Assembly: GCF_001436305.1 (NCBI RefSeq) | Contig: NZ_AZFO01000010.1 | Span: 1-57,335 of the forward strand | Direction: 5' to 3' | Length of the DNA stretch: 57,335 nucleotides | Source of the DNA: Lactobacillus ultunensis DSM 16047 | GTDB lineage: Bacteria > Bacillota > Bacilli > Lactobacillales > Lactobacillaceae | Part shown: positions 1 through 8,095 of the stretch, one piece after another | How positions within the stretch are numbered: position 1 is the stretch's first letter | Layout: every line of letters begins with the position of its first letter | The notes under the pieces: generated by a model | What the model was told of the DNA's origin: nothing | The model's database searches: none | What the model saw: only the letters and a program-made list of their open reading frames with translations | Translations under genes and position numbers: made by a program

Positions 1-251
1 TTGTTTTCATGTATGTTGGTTCACCAGTTTCTTCTATTATTTATCAATGTCAGGTTTTAAAAGTTGATATTCCCTATCAATATAAGGATAAAAATTTGCA
101 GATATCGCATGTAATGAAGATTAAAAAGTTAAAGTCCTATCCTAAAGAAGCGTTCACATTTAAAAATTTAGCTAAACATAATGTTCGTGCAATCCGTGGT
201 CCAAGGCATGTGCCCCAAGAGCTATTAAAGAGCTTATTACAGAAAAATTAA
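1..251 (+). CDS. EVE-like domain protein, C-terminal part (cut by window edge)
   Basis: The reading frame is open to the left edge (codons phase from base 3), so this is the 3' part of a gene that begins outside the window. Roughly 83 residues are visible. They contain MYVGSP, a central basic strand and the ending RAIRGPRHVPQELL, which aligns with the protein at 10215-10580 at roughly two thirds identity by eye. Both look like EVE/PUA-type small domains, a fold that binds modified bases in DNA or RNA; that assignment is from family resemblance and not from any catalytic motif. The gene is followed within 40 bases by a decayed insertion element. Confidence 0.6.
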   Translation, partial: VFMYVGSPVSSIIYQCQVLKVDIPYQYKDKNLQISHVMKIKKLKSYPKEAFTFKNLAKHNVRAIRGPRHVPQELLKSLLQKN

Positions 252-278
252 AAAATAAAAAACTTAGCTTTAAGTGTA

Positions 279-1017
279 GTGACCCTCGAAATTTGGACAT
301 GAATTTCGGGGGTTTACTATGTCTAAATTAACCAAGCAAGAAAACGCAGAATTGCGTCGCCAGAATTTAAAGCTTGCAGTCGAAAACGCATATATAAAAA
401 ATTGGATGCCTTGGTTCAAAAAAGAAAGAGCCAACTAAAACAGAAATAGCACAAGCTGTTACTGAATTAAGGCATGAACTGGGGCTTACCGTGAAGAAGA
501 TCATTGAGATTATCAATGCAAATGAAGATCTGCCGCATATCTCGCGCAGTAACTACTATGACGTTTATACGCTAGGATAAAGATCAGGTCAATCATGGCG
601 ATGTCATGAATCGTATAAAAGAAATCTATGATGAAATTAAGGGGTCGCGATATTGTTGCTTATAATATTTCTCGTCATCCTAAACTGAAACTAGTAATGA
701 AGATGCTTGATGATACTTTTAAGACTAATCAAGCATTAAACGTTTTAATCTTTCACGCGGATCGAGGCTGGTTATACCAATACAAAGCTTACCAACATGA
801 ATTAGCTCTTCGCGATATTGAGCAAAGCATGTCTAGGAAAGGCTGATCTCCAGATGATGGCTTAATGGAGGGCTTCTTTGGCATCCTAAACGTGAAGTGT
901 TCAAGAAATATACTTCACTTGATGAATTAGAGGAAGCTATCAGAAAATATATCAACTATTACAATACAGAGAGAACCAAAGATAAACAAAAAAACGTCTT
1001 GGATCAGTTATTGTAAA
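279..1017 (+). mobile_element. Decayed IS3-family (IS150 group) insertion sequence
   Basis: The left part starts with a TGACCCTCGAAATTTGGACA-like end that folds back on itself: CCTCGAAATT is followed after eight bases by AATTTCGGGG. IS150-group elements commonly carry such terminal sequences. Fragments of the two-ORF transposase follow in several frames. I could not find a matching right inverted repeat before the next gene at 1045, so the element appears truncated on the right as well as deleted internally. It is not expected to be mobile. Confidence 0.75.
319..1016 (+). pseudogene. IS150-type transposase remnant, frameshifted and deleted
   Basis: Three pieces are visible. At 319-438 is an OrfA-like end (MSKLTKQENAELRRQNLKL) that runs into a stop. 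At about 430-640 is the start of OrfB, with a DVYTLG-like linker and NHGDVMNRIKEIYDEIKG, typical of the DNA-binding part. At 628-846 and on to 1016 is the catalytic C-terminal part, with HADRGWLYQYKAYQ, QSMSRKG, then after a TGA stop DDGLMEGFFGILK and YINYYNTERTKDK. These match the second Asp and the Glu region of the DDE domain. The first catalytic Asp region is deleted between about 640 and 660. Several stops and frameshifts make it a true pseudogene. Confidence 0.8.
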
Positions 1018-1044
1018 CTGGCAAGACGCCTGGGAAAAAGTAGA

Positions 1045-2088
1045 TTAATTTTCAGGTACACCTTGATTAAGTTCTTCAACAATTTGGGCAGCAGGTTTAA
1101 TTTCATGAATAAAACTTATGCCCATTCCAAATGAAGCATATCCGGTAGAAAGATCACCTTTAACCATGCCATTGATCATTCCCTGATAATTATTAGCTGC
1201 TGCAAAAATTTCTTTACCCGTTTTTCCTTCTTCATTCATCTTAGCAAGTTTATTTGGCAATTCTCCAGGTAGAGAACGATAAAAGGCTGGAACTGCTCGA
1301 TATAGCAACATTTTATCAGCATCATTATCAACGAGCATTTGCTTAATATTTTCAGCAAGTGGTGCCTCTTCACTAGCTAAAAATGCACTACCTATATACA
1401 CACCTTGAGCTCCTAGTGCAAAAGCAGCTTTAACTGTTCGAACATCACTTATTCCACCTGCAGCAACGACTGGTACACCATGCGCATGATCAACTACTAA
1501 AGGAACAATATCAAAAGTACCAATAACTTTAGTAGGAACTGTACCACCTTCATCAAATCCTGTAGCTCCAATTACATCAACTCCATTTTTAACAGCTTGT
1601 TCTGTATCTTCTGCAGTCGGTGTATTTGAACGATTAATGACTTTTATTCCATTGTCATGTAGAAGATCTACCCAGTTCTTGGACACAGTTTGACCAAAAC
1701 CACCAAAAATAGCAACAGGAACTTTTTCTTCCACCATTAACTTAAACATAGCATAAGCATCAGGATCGTCCTTAGGATCTTCATGAGTTCCTGCTAATTG
1801 AATACCAAACGGTTTATTAGTAATTGAACGAACACCTTTAATTTGTTCTTTCATCATATTTACGGCTCTATTACCACCAATGATGGAACCATTTTCTTTA
1901 GTGCCACAATCACTATGTTGGGAAGCACCACTAGTTGTATCAGGAACTACGTAACCGGCATTTACACCTAGAACGCCTAAGCCTCCTGCCTTGGAAACTG
2001 CACTAACTAAATGATAATTTGTCAAAGTATGCATTGGAGCTTGAATAATGGGCTTTTCAATTCCTAAAACTTTAGTCAACTTGTTCAT
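1045..2088 (-). CDS. Nitronate monooxygenase / FabK-like FMN oxidoreductase
   Basis: A 347-residue TIM-barrel flavoprotein of the 2-nitropropane dioxygenase family, which oxidises alkyl nitronates or acts as an NAD(P)H-dependent flavin reductase; cytosolic. The N-terminus has the family motif PIIQAPM (13-19) and GGLGVLG. The FMN-phosphate region has AAGGISD (209-215) and GAQGVYIGS (226-234). The usual active-site pattern GGH is replaced by GG followed by Thr183, so classic nitronate chemistry is doubtful and a generic flavin-reductase role is possible. The start has an AGGTGA ribosome site 6 bases upstream. It stands alone behind its own promoter, whose upstream 27 bases nearly duplicate those before the OYE operon at 9214, implying shared control. 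Confidence 0.85.
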   Translation of the reverse strand: MNKLTKVLGIEKPIIQAPMHTLTNYHLVSAVSKAGGLGVLGVNAGYVVPDTTSGASQHSDCGTKENGSIIGGNRAVNMMKEQIKGVRSITNKPFGIQLAGTHEDPKDDPDAYAMFKLMVEEKVPVAIFGGFGQTVSKNWVDLLHDNGIKVINRSNTPTAEDTEQAVKNGVDVIGATGFDEGGTVPTKVIGTFDIVPLVVDHAHGVPVVAAGGISDVRTVKAAFALGAQGVYIGSAFLASEEAPLAENIKQMLVDNDADKMLLYRAVPAFYRSLPGELPNKLAKMNEEGKTGKEIFAAANNYQGMINGMVKGDLSTGYASFGMGISFIHEIKPAAQIVEELNQGVPEN

Positions 2089-2128
2089 AATTTTTCACCT
2101 AACTTCCTATTCATATCATTTTGAGGTC

Positions 2129-2178
2129 ATTCTATATCTTGTTAATAAAAAAACAAGTACGCAGATTTTTATGCCTTA
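2129..2178 (-). promoter_or_regulatory. Promoter and shared upstream motif of the nitronate monooxygenase gene
   Basis: On the minus strand a TTGTTT -35 (2151-2156) and TAGAAT -10 (2129-2134) are separated by 16 bases. The 27 bases at 2152-2178, covering the -35 and the region upstream, match 9287-9313 before the OYE operon at 26 of 27 positions. The conserved core reads ATCTGCGTACTTGTTT. Such long identity outside coding DNA suggests a binding site for one regulator; the HxlR protein encoded at 9418 is the obvious candidate by inference. Confidence 0.7.
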
Positions 2179-2182
2179 TAAA

Positions 2183-2751
2183 TCATTTAACCAATTTATC
2201 TGAATCTTGCGGTGAAGCAATAATCCAATAGATTATATTAGCTGCTAAAATAACTAATGCGCTGATTGGCTGCCAGTAGATAAGAATTATCCCTAGTACA
2301 ACAGAAACTAGTTCATAAATCCATCTCGATGGTTTTAACATTTGCAAGATCAATTTTTAGGGTTATCTTTAGCTAAAATCCCAACCATCACATAATATGT
2401 AATTGCCCAAACTGTAAAGATAAGAAAGTAAAAATATGCTGCAACACGTGAATGAATTTGTTCACTTATCCAGCCCGTGGCAACTGGAAAAAGCGACATG
2501 AAGAATAGCCAGATCATATTCAGCCAAAATACCCTTTTTGAAATCCACCTTGCAGTTGTAAACAAATAATGATGATTATACCAAGTGGTGGCGATACGAA
2601 AAAAACTAATTAAGTAAGCTAGAAAATAAGCTTTTTCAGACCATACAGCTAGCCACCCTGAACCACGTGGAATCTTTATTTCTAAGACCATAATAGTCAT
2701 CACAATAGCTACAATTGCATCGGTAAACGCCTCGACTCTTGCTTTGTTCAT
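2183..2751 (-). pseudogene. TMEM175/DUF1211 potassium-channel-like protein, one frameshift
   Basis: The first 133 residues begin MNKARVEAFTDAIVAIVMT, the FSD-type motif of bacterial TMEM175 channels that line the K+ pore, followed by hydrophobic segments. Translation then hits a stop at 2350. The next frame restores a family-like C-terminus (RWIYELVSVVLGIILIYW, then ANIIYWIIASPQ) ending at 2183. Adding one A to the A5 run near 2357 joins them into about 189 residues, the usual size for the family. Either the channel is truncated and lost, or the A run is miscounted. The start has an AAGGAAA ribosome site. It lies 20 bases after the EF-G-like gene and is probably cotranscribed with it. Confidence 0.75.
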
Positions 2752-2771
2752 TGTTATTTCCTTTCATGAAC

Positions 2772-3527
2772 TTATATTTTTGACATAGGATAAAATACAA
2801 TCTGTTCAACTTTGTTCCAAGGAACAATTAAATCATCACTGGCGTGAGGACAGGAAACAGCATTCGCTGAATTTTCAAGATCTTTTTCAGGATTATAAGC
2901 GACTTGATCAATAATGCGCTGTTGATGATGAGCAAATACGAATTCTTGTTTAATAATTGTTAATTGATAATCATCATTCGTTAAAAGTCGTAGCTTTTTT
3001 TCAAAGGAACTTAAATTCTCTTCTGGCATGGTAATATTCATTTTTATTTTTTTATTTTTATCCATTGCAGCCAAAACGTTGCCACGATTTTGCCCAATGA
3101 GAGCTACTATTTGACTATAATGTCTTTCTTCAACCTCAAGTTCAACTTTATTGAACGCAGATAAAATTTTTACCGCATTTCTAGCTCTTAATTTCATCAA
3201 TCCCTGTCGCACAGCACGTAAAGCGGCATTGCGATAATCACTTGCATGACTATATTTCGTTTGTTGACTTCCTCCGATTAAAGTTATTTTAATGTCAGTT
3301 AAAGGAGAATTAGTTAACACTCCTAATAGCTTATTAGATTTGAGAACAGTCATAATCTGTTTTTGCCATTTCTTATCTAATAGTCCATGAGGAATTTTAT
3401 TTTCTAATCGAATACCACTATTAGGTGAGCCAGGTTCTAATAAAAGATGCACTTCTGAAAAATGCCCAGAAGGTGAATAAAAACCAACACCTTCTATCTT
3501 TTCTGTAATAGTTTCACAATATTCCAT
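2772..3527 (-). CDS. GTPase-less EF-G / TetM-type C-terminal domain protein
   Basis: A 251-residue protein that resembles only the C-terminal half of elongation factor G and ribosomal protection proteins. The N-terminal part (EGVGFYSPSGHFSEVHLLLEP, about 12-33) matches the start of EF-G domain IV. SPLTDIKITLIGG, then SHASDYRNAALRAVRQGLMK, matches the end of domain IV and the helix before domain V. NRGNVLAAMDKN lies in the domain V-like part. There is no G domain upstream: the gene has its own AGAGG ribosome site and ATG just after a terminator. It may be a domain-only derivative that touches the ribosomal A site, or a 5'-truncated relic of a Tet-like factor. Tetracycline resistance is not implied. 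Confidence 0.65.
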   Translation of the reverse strand: MEYCETITEKIEGVGFYSPSGHFSEVHLLLEPGSPNSGIRLENKIPHGLLDKKWQKQIMTVLKSNKLLGVLTNSPLTDIKITLIGGSQQTKYSHASDYRNAALRAVRQGLMKLRARNAVKILSAFNKVELEVEERHYSQIVALIGQNRGNVLAAMDKNKKIKMNITMPEENLSSFEKKLRLLTNDDYQLTIIKQEFVFAHHQQRIIDQVAYNPEKDLENSANAVSCPHASDDLIVPWNKVEQIVFYPMSKI

Positions 3528-3550
3528 TTTTACCTCTTACTTAAATTATT

Positions 3551-3587
3551 GAAAAAGGCTCCTTTGTAGAAGCCTTCTTTTTTGATC
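3551..3587 (-). terminator. Rho-independent terminator of the OYE operon
   Basis: Inverted repeat AAGGCT...AGCCTT with a ten-base spacer, followed on the minus strand by TTTTTCAAT. It lies just past the restored stop codon of the HesB-like gene, ending the long minus-strand operon. Confidence 0.7.
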
Positions 3588-3976
3588 TTAAATTTTCTGT
3601 AAATTAATCAAATTTATTTTATTGCTTTTATCTGTTTTATCGTTAAAGGTGAGTGAACTATCAACCATGCCTTCATCACTAACCAAAGATAAAATACCAT
3701 TTTTTCTTTTAACTTTAATCCTGCACCTAACATTCCACTTTCTCGTTCGCTAATGTAAACTGGAATATGATAGTCATTTTCAAGTTTAATATCATAGTTA
3801 GGATCAAAATGATCAATAATTACGAGTTGGTAAGCAATTTCACCACCGCAACTACCCATATCTGAATAGATATTTGCGCCATCATTAAGATTCAAAAGCA
3901 ATAATTGATCTTTTTTTATTTTTTTCTCCAATAATTTTGCGGCATCTTCTTCAATAATTAGATTCTTAGTTTTCAT
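3588..3976 (-). pseudogene. HesB-like iron-sulfur cluster biosynthesis family protein, one frameshift
   Basis: The first about 90 residues (MKTKNLIIEEDAAKLLEKK, then GANIYSDMGSCGGEIAYQL) resemble the HesB-like small proteins annotated as iron-sulfur cluster biosynthesis family in lactobacilli; only one Cys is visible, so a cluster-carrier role is uncertain. After the A run near 3698-3704 the frame yields an unnatural tail ending at 3614. One added base gives NGILSLVSDEGMVDSSLTF and a stop at 3588, the expected family ending, for about 129 residues. The start overlaps the end of the DsbA-like gene by 11 bases, with an AGAGGA ribosome site inside that gene. It is the last gene of the operon. 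Confidence 0.65.
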
Positions 3977-4850
3977 TTTTTATCCTCTTATAAAAACTAA
4001 CATCACGATATTTACTTTCTTTTACCTTGTTTTGCTTTATTAAAGGTAAAATTGCGGTTTTTAGCTCAGTCTCATCATCTATATCAAATAATTCTTCAAG
4101 TTCAATTGCAGAAATAGTTTCAAACTTAGCCATAATTTTTTCTAACGAATCACTATTGAGAGGTATATCAGATTCTGTCAATTTATTACCTGTAATTTTT
4201 TCTAGCAATTCAACCCATTGTGAATAGTTGATTAAGGCATTAGCGAGATAGGTCTTGTCATGATAAGTAATCGTTGCGGAGGGCAATTGCTTGATTTGCA
4301 ATTTTTCTGTAATTCTCTGCAATTGATCAAATTCATTTTCTACTTCATTACTATTTAAAGTTTGTATAAATTGACTTTCATTTACACCATACTTATTTGC
4401 AATTTCTTGTAAAATTGCTAGATCTGTAGTTTGTTTATCCTGCAAAACAGTTGCCTGTTGAATTGCATATAAAAAGTCAAAACGACTTTCTGGTTTCAAA
4501 CGTTCCATAGCAAGATAAGCCAAAATCAGATTACGTGAACTAGTATGTTCTTCATCAAATAAATGCTTACCGGTACTCCCCATGATAATTGGCATTGATG
4601 AAATTTGTTGTTCTTGCAAATAAATTTGCATTAATTTAGCCCAATAAGTGTTTAGAGCCACCTTTTTGCCATAACGAGCTAAAGTGCTTTGATCAACAAA
4701 ATTATATATATCTTTAACTAACTCTACTGGCATAAAATCTAAATCAATTTGATTATCTAACTTAACCAATAACTTTCTTAATACTGGCCATAGTTCCCAA
4801 TGCATCCCCATCATTGGATCTGCAAAAATTCTAATTTGAATTTTATCCAT
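3966..4850 (-). CDS. DsbA-family thioredoxin-fold protein lacking CxxC
   Basis: About 294 residues from the ATG at 4850, chosen because an AAGGG site lies upstream; the GTG at 4859 is an alternative. The opening IRIFADPMMGMHWELWPVL fits the DsbA/FrnE/SpxH family, where FxDPxCPxCW carries the redox pair. Here both cysteines are gone (MMGM), so it cannot act as an ordinary dithiol oxidoreductase. The helical insert and the later LPSATITYHDKTYLANAL (cis-Pro loop region) keep the fold. No signal peptide, so cytosolic. SpxH-like relatives are adaptors for Spx degradation; an adaptor or scaffold role here is inference only. It sits between the tautomerase and HesB-like genes in the operon. Confidence 0.6.
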   Translation of the reverse strand: MDKIQIRIFADPMMGMHWELWPVLRKLLVKLDNQIDLDFMPVELVKDIYNFVDQSTLARYGKKVALNTYWAKLMQIYLQEQQISSMPIIMGSTGKHLFDEEHTSSRNLILAYLAMERLKPESRFDFLYAIQQATVLQDKQTTDLAILQEIANKYGVNESQFIQTLNSNEVENEFDQLQRITEKLQIKQLPSATITYHDKTYLANALINYSQWVELLEKITGNKLTESDIPLNSDSLEKIMAKFETISAIELEELFDIDDETELKTAILPLIKQNKVKESKYRDVSFYKRIKNEN

Positions 4851-4861
4851 TTCAGTCACCC

Positions 4862-5212
4862 TTATCTTGCAAATGCATAACCGCTAGCACCAAAGACCGG
4901 AATATCACGATAATCGATAAAAATATTCTCTGGCTTTACATTTAGAATCTCATTAATACTTTTTGACATATAAAGTGAAAATTCTGGATAACCTTTATGG
5001 CTCTCATTGCCGAAAACTGCTACATCGAGAAAAGCCATCTTTTGACTATCTTCTCCACGTAAGTACATCGAAGTATTAGGTTCAAACATTACCATCAGTG
5101 ATTGTTCACTTTTGCCTGGTACAAAAGCAATGGCCTTACCTAACTCTTTCTTAATTTCTATTTCTTGTTCTTTAGTGATTTTTTGATTTGCTCTTACTGT
5201 AATAAATGGCAT
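4862..5212 (-). CDS. MIF-like tautomerase
   Basis: A 116-residue tautomerase-superfamily protein. It begins MPFITVRANQ, so removal of Met exposes Pro-1, the catalytic base of the family. The C-terminal half GYPEFSLYMSKSINEIL, then PENIFIDYRDIPVFGASGYAF, follows the pattern of macrophage migration inhibitory factor (longer than 60-residue 4-oxalocrotonate tautomerases). Expected activity is keto-enol tautomerisation of phenylpyruvate-like substrates as a homotrimer. It starts 2 bases after the upstream hydrolase, with an AAAGGTGA ribosome site, so it is translated in the OYE operon. A role in handling enol or unsaturated carbonyl intermediates produced by neighbouring OYEs is inference. Confidence 0.8.
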   Translation of the reverse strand: MPFITVRANQKITKEQEIEIKKELGKAIAFVPGKSEQSLMVMFEPNTSMYLRGEDSQKMAFLDVAVFGNESHKGYPEFSLYMSKSINEILNVKPENIFIDYRDIPVFGASGYAFAR

Positions 5213-5213
5213 C

Positions 5214-6086
5214 TTAGTTCACCTTTTCTTTCTGCCAATTTTTAATAATAGAAGCTATTTTTTCAGCCACTTCTTGTTCCTTTTCTTGATATGTATGCCC
5301 AGTTTCTTTGATAAAGATTAATTGATTCTTATCTTTGGTTGGCATATGGTTATTAATATTCTTTAAAAATGAGCTTGGATCTCCTTCCGTAAAGGTGTCA
5401 TAAGTTCCAATTAATAATGCTCCTGTTTTATGAATATTTTCTAATTGTGAAAAATCTCCTGCATCTCCAGAATGAACATTATCTATTACAGGACTATTTA
5501 GCCATTGCTCTGCTGTTCTTGCTTTTGCTGGCAACCAACCAAACATTGAAAACGACAACATTTCCTCTCCTTGACCATTTTTTACTTTGTCCATTATCTC
5601 TTGCTTTTCTGCATTACTTAAGTATGAAGTTAAGTAACGCACATTGGCCGGACTAAGGAAAATAAAATGATCAACTCTCGAATCATCATGAGTAGCTAGG
5701 TAATGAATCACTTTATTTGCACCCAAACTATGCCCTGCAAGGATTACATGGTGATAATTATGTTTTTGTGCAAAATCTAGATATGCTTCAATATCATTAT
5801 CGGCTTCATTAAAGTCCTCATTAAAAGAACCAATAATCTCTTTTTTACCAGTTACCTTGTTATTGCTTTCAATTTGTCCGAAAGCATCCCGAGTTTGAGC
5901 ATATAAGAAATCAATTTCATTTTCATTAAGAGTCTGCCCGATATTGACATAGAAAGGATTGGAATAGAAATTGCCATGGACTCCTGTAATTGCAATCATT
6001 AACCAATCGCTCTTCTTTTCGGAAAATAGAACACCTGTTAATTCCGTTCCTTTTTTGGTATAAACATTTAAAGCTTCATATTTCAT
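5214..6086 (-). CDS. Alpha/beta hydrolase B (serine esterase-like)
   Basis: About 290 residues from the ATG at 6086; an AGGA site lies inside the previous gene's stop region and the paralogue at 8092 starts at the same point of the fold. Longer frames upstream are OYE-B read in another frame. The nucleophile elbow is GHSLG within VILAGHSLGANKVIHYLATH. Late acid and base candidates are the Asp in GTYDTFTEGDPS and the His in ETGHTYQ. It resembles DUF1749-type alpha/beta hydrolases. The pair OYE plus hydrolase occurs twice in tandem, so both hydrolases probably process the same class of compound as the reductases. Substrate unknown. Confidence 0.8.
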   Translation of the reverse strand: MKYEALNVYTKKGTELTGVLFSEKKSDWLMIAITGVHGNFYSNPFYVNIGQTLNENEIDFLYAQTRDAFGQIESNNKVTGKKEIIGSFNEDFNEADNDIEAYLDFAQKHNYHHVILAGHSLGANKVIHYLATHDDSRVDHFIFLSPANVRYLTSYLSNAEKQEIMDKVKNGQGEEMLSFSMFGWLPAKARTAEQWLNSPVIDNVHSGDAGDFSQLENIHKTGALLIGTYDTFTEGDPSSFLKNINNHMPTKDKNQLIFIKETGHTYQEKEQEVAEKIASIIKNWQKEKVN

Positions 6087-6096
6087 ATCATTCATC

Positions 6097-7221
6097 CTAA
6101 TTAAGACCTGTTTGAACAGATGGTGGGAACATCGCATTACCAGCCAAAGTTCCATAAAGCATTGCTGGAGTGAAACGATATTCATCCATTCTTGACCAAT
6201 CAAATTTACTTTGAATTTGGTCTTCTTGACCATTTTTAATCATATCTACTAAGTGTGGATTAAGTTCAACTGAACCACCAACAGCTAAGAAATCAGCCCA
6301 ACCAGTATTAAATGCCTTCAAGCCGTCTTCTTCTGCAAATAAGTCACCAACTCCAATAAATGGAATCTTACCGTTGATTCGTTTATGGAATGCTTCCATT
6401 CTCGTTTCATGGGTATCACCGCCACGACGGATCTTTTTATAGAAGTTCCAAAGAGAAATGTGAATATACTGTAATGGCTTTTCAAGCAAATGATCGACTA
6501 ATCCTAAGGTTTCTTTCATTGTCAAACCATATTCACCTGGTTCTTCTGGTGAAAAACGATAACCGACAATGAAATCTGGACGATTGTACTTCTTACGTAC
6601 TTCGTCAATCGCATCAATGATTTCCATTGGGAAGTTCAATCTCTTTTCAAAACTACCACCCCAGTGGTCAGTACGTTGGTTGTATGTTGCAGAAACAAAT
6701 TGTTGTATTAACCAACCATTAGCACCGTGAATTTCTACCCCATCAAGACCGGCTTTAATTGCTAATTCTGCTGCGTGAGCAAATGAATGAACCATTTCTC
6801 TAACTTCCGCATCAGTCATTGCACGTGCACCACTGTATGGATAGTCACTTGGTGCTAATACATCATAACCTTGAGTCATCGAACGATCTGCTCGAATACC
6901 ACTGTGAGCGATTTGCAAGATACCTAAAGCACCTTGTTCATGAGAAATTTGTGCATATTCTTTTAAAGTCACAATATCTTCATCCCGAAATGCATTTGGT
7001 GATTCAAAACCAATTCCTGAAGGATGAACATTAGTAAATGGAATAATCCACATACCAAATCCTTTAAAACGATCATGCCAAAATCTTCTTGCAGCATCGG
7101 TCAATTCACCATTAGGACCTGAATCATAAACTGTCAATGGTGCCACTACCAAACGATTTTTAACTTTAACCCCATTATTAAATGTGTAACTTTCAAATAA
7201 TTTATCATACTTCTTATCCAT
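6097..7221 (-). CDS. Old Yellow Enzyme family NADH:flavin oxidoreductase B
   Basis: A 374-residue FMN TIM-barrel ene-reductase. The N-terminal VVAPLTVYDSGPNGELTD holds the FMN-contacting Thr. HGANGWLIQQF has His165 and Asn168, the usual pair that binds the carbonyl of unsaturated substrates. WGGSFEKRLNFPMEI is the family signature. The late phosphate loop reads GGSVELNP where most members, including OYE-A, have GR, so FMN binding may differ. Expected reaction is NAD(P)H-dependent reduction of activated double bonds or quinones. The stop is 10 bases before the hydrolase-B start, and hydrolase-A ends 10 bases upstream, so all are in one operon. Confidence 0.9.
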   Translation of the reverse strand: MDKKYDKLFESYTFNNGVKVKNRLVVAPLTVYDSGPNGELTDAARRFWHDRFKGFGMWIIPFTNVHPSGIGFESPNAFRDEDIVTLKEYAQISHEQGALGILQIAHSGIRADRSMTQGYDVLAPSDYPYSGARAMTDAEVREMVHSFAHAAELAIKAGLDGVEIHGANGWLIQQFVSATYNQRTDHWGGSFEKRLNFPMEIIDAIDEVRKKYNRPDFIVGYRFSPEEPGEYGLTMKETLGLVDHLLEKPLQYIHISLWNFYKKIRRGGDTHETRMEAFHKRINGKIPFIGVGDLFAEEDGLKAFNTGWADFLAVGGSVELNPHLVDMIKNGQEDQIQSKFDWSRMDEYRFTPAMLYGTLAGNAMFPPSVQTGLN

Positions 7222-7231
7222 TCTATTACCT

Positions 7232-8092
7232 CTAATATTTCCAATTTTCTTTAATAGTTTCTAATACCTTTTCGGCAACTTCTTGTTCTTTGTTACGATA
7301 AACATGGCTTGCATCTGTGATAAACAACAAAGTATTTTTATCTTTCTTCAACATATGATTATTGATATTTTTCAAATAGCGTTCTGGATTGCCACGGCTA
7401 TAACCGTCATGAGTTCCTATCAGCAACGCGCCAGATTGTTTTATGGCATGCACTTGCTTAAAATCCGCATTGGTTTCTATATGAGTATTGTTTAAAGTAT
7501 TGTCGGTTAACCAATTCCATCCTGTTTGAATTATGCCTTTTTGCCATTTAAATAATTTAAATGGCATTACCTCATCAGCATTTCCCAGTGTAATTTGTTT
7601 CTTTAAATAAAGACGCTCTTTATTAGAAATGCGATCCCTTAGACTATCGACATTTACAGGACTCAAGAAAAAGAACTTATCAATCCCACTATCGGGATGA
7701 GTAGCTAAATAATGAATCACCTTATTTGCACCCAATGATTGACCACCCAGAATGATATGTTCATAACTTTGGTTCATCGCATAATCAAGGTATGCTTGAA
7801 CTTCATCATCACTACGGGAAAAGTTTTCATATTCAGCACCATAGTATTCAATTTGTTTGGTGTTTTGATTAACGGCTTTGGTACGATTAAAAGCATCAAG
7901 TCCATGAGCTACGATAAAATCGATCTCATTTTCACTAAGTAAACTACCAATATTTTTATAAAAACGATTGCTTCTGATATTTCCACCAACTCCGGTCATT
8001 GCAATAAAGGCCGTTTTGGCTTTTTTGTTAGTAAATTTCACTCCGGCAAGTTGAGTACCATTTTTCATAGTAACTTTAATGTTTTGTCGCAT
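7232..8092 (-). CDS. Alpha/beta hydrolase A (paralogue of hydrolase B)
   Basis: About 286 residues. Two ATGs lie side by side; the second (8092) is preferred because the GGAGG site is 6 bases before it. The elbow is GQSLG in HIILGGQSLGANKVIHYLA, with the Ser retained and the usual His of GHSLG changed to Gln. The candidate His is in ITDASHVYRNKEQEVAEKV. It is clearly homologous to hydrolase B along its length (shared KVIHYLATH, FFLSPVNV and INNHMLKKDKNTLLFI patterns). The gene starts immediately after OYE-A; its ribosome site is formed by the last codons of OYE-A. Confidence 0.8.
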   Translation of the reverse strand: MRQNIKVTMKNGTQLAGVKFTNKKAKTAFIAMTGVGGNIRSNRFYKNIGSLLSENEIDFIVAHGLDAFNRTKAVNQNTKQIEYYGAEYENFSRSDDEVQAYLDYAMNQSYEHIILGGQSLGANKVIHYLATHPDSGIDKFFFLSPVNVDSLRDRISNKERLYLKKQITLGNADEVMPFKLFKWQKGIIQTGWNWLTDNTLNNTHIETNADFKQVHAIKQSGALLIGTHDGYSRGNPERYLKNINNHMLKKDKNTLLFITDASHVYRNKEQEVAEKVLETIKENWKY

Positions 8093-8095
8093 CAT

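Noticed and set aside
987-1048. Short frame KKRLGSVIVNWQDAWEKVD at the right side of the IS remnant.
   Set aside because: It is only about 19 residues with no start; it may be the tail of a lost gene or chance.
2636-2827. 63-residue minus-strand frame overlapping the TMEM175 and EF-G-like genes.
   Set aside because: Overlaps two better supported genes in another frame and has no family features.
2772-3527. Annotation as a tetracycline resistance gene.
   Set aside because: The GTPase domain required for ribosomal protection is absent, so resistance cannot be claimed.
6086-6233. Longer N-terminus for hydrolase B beginning at 6233.
   Set aside because: It reads OYE-B sequence in another frame; the paralogue and ribosome site support 6086.
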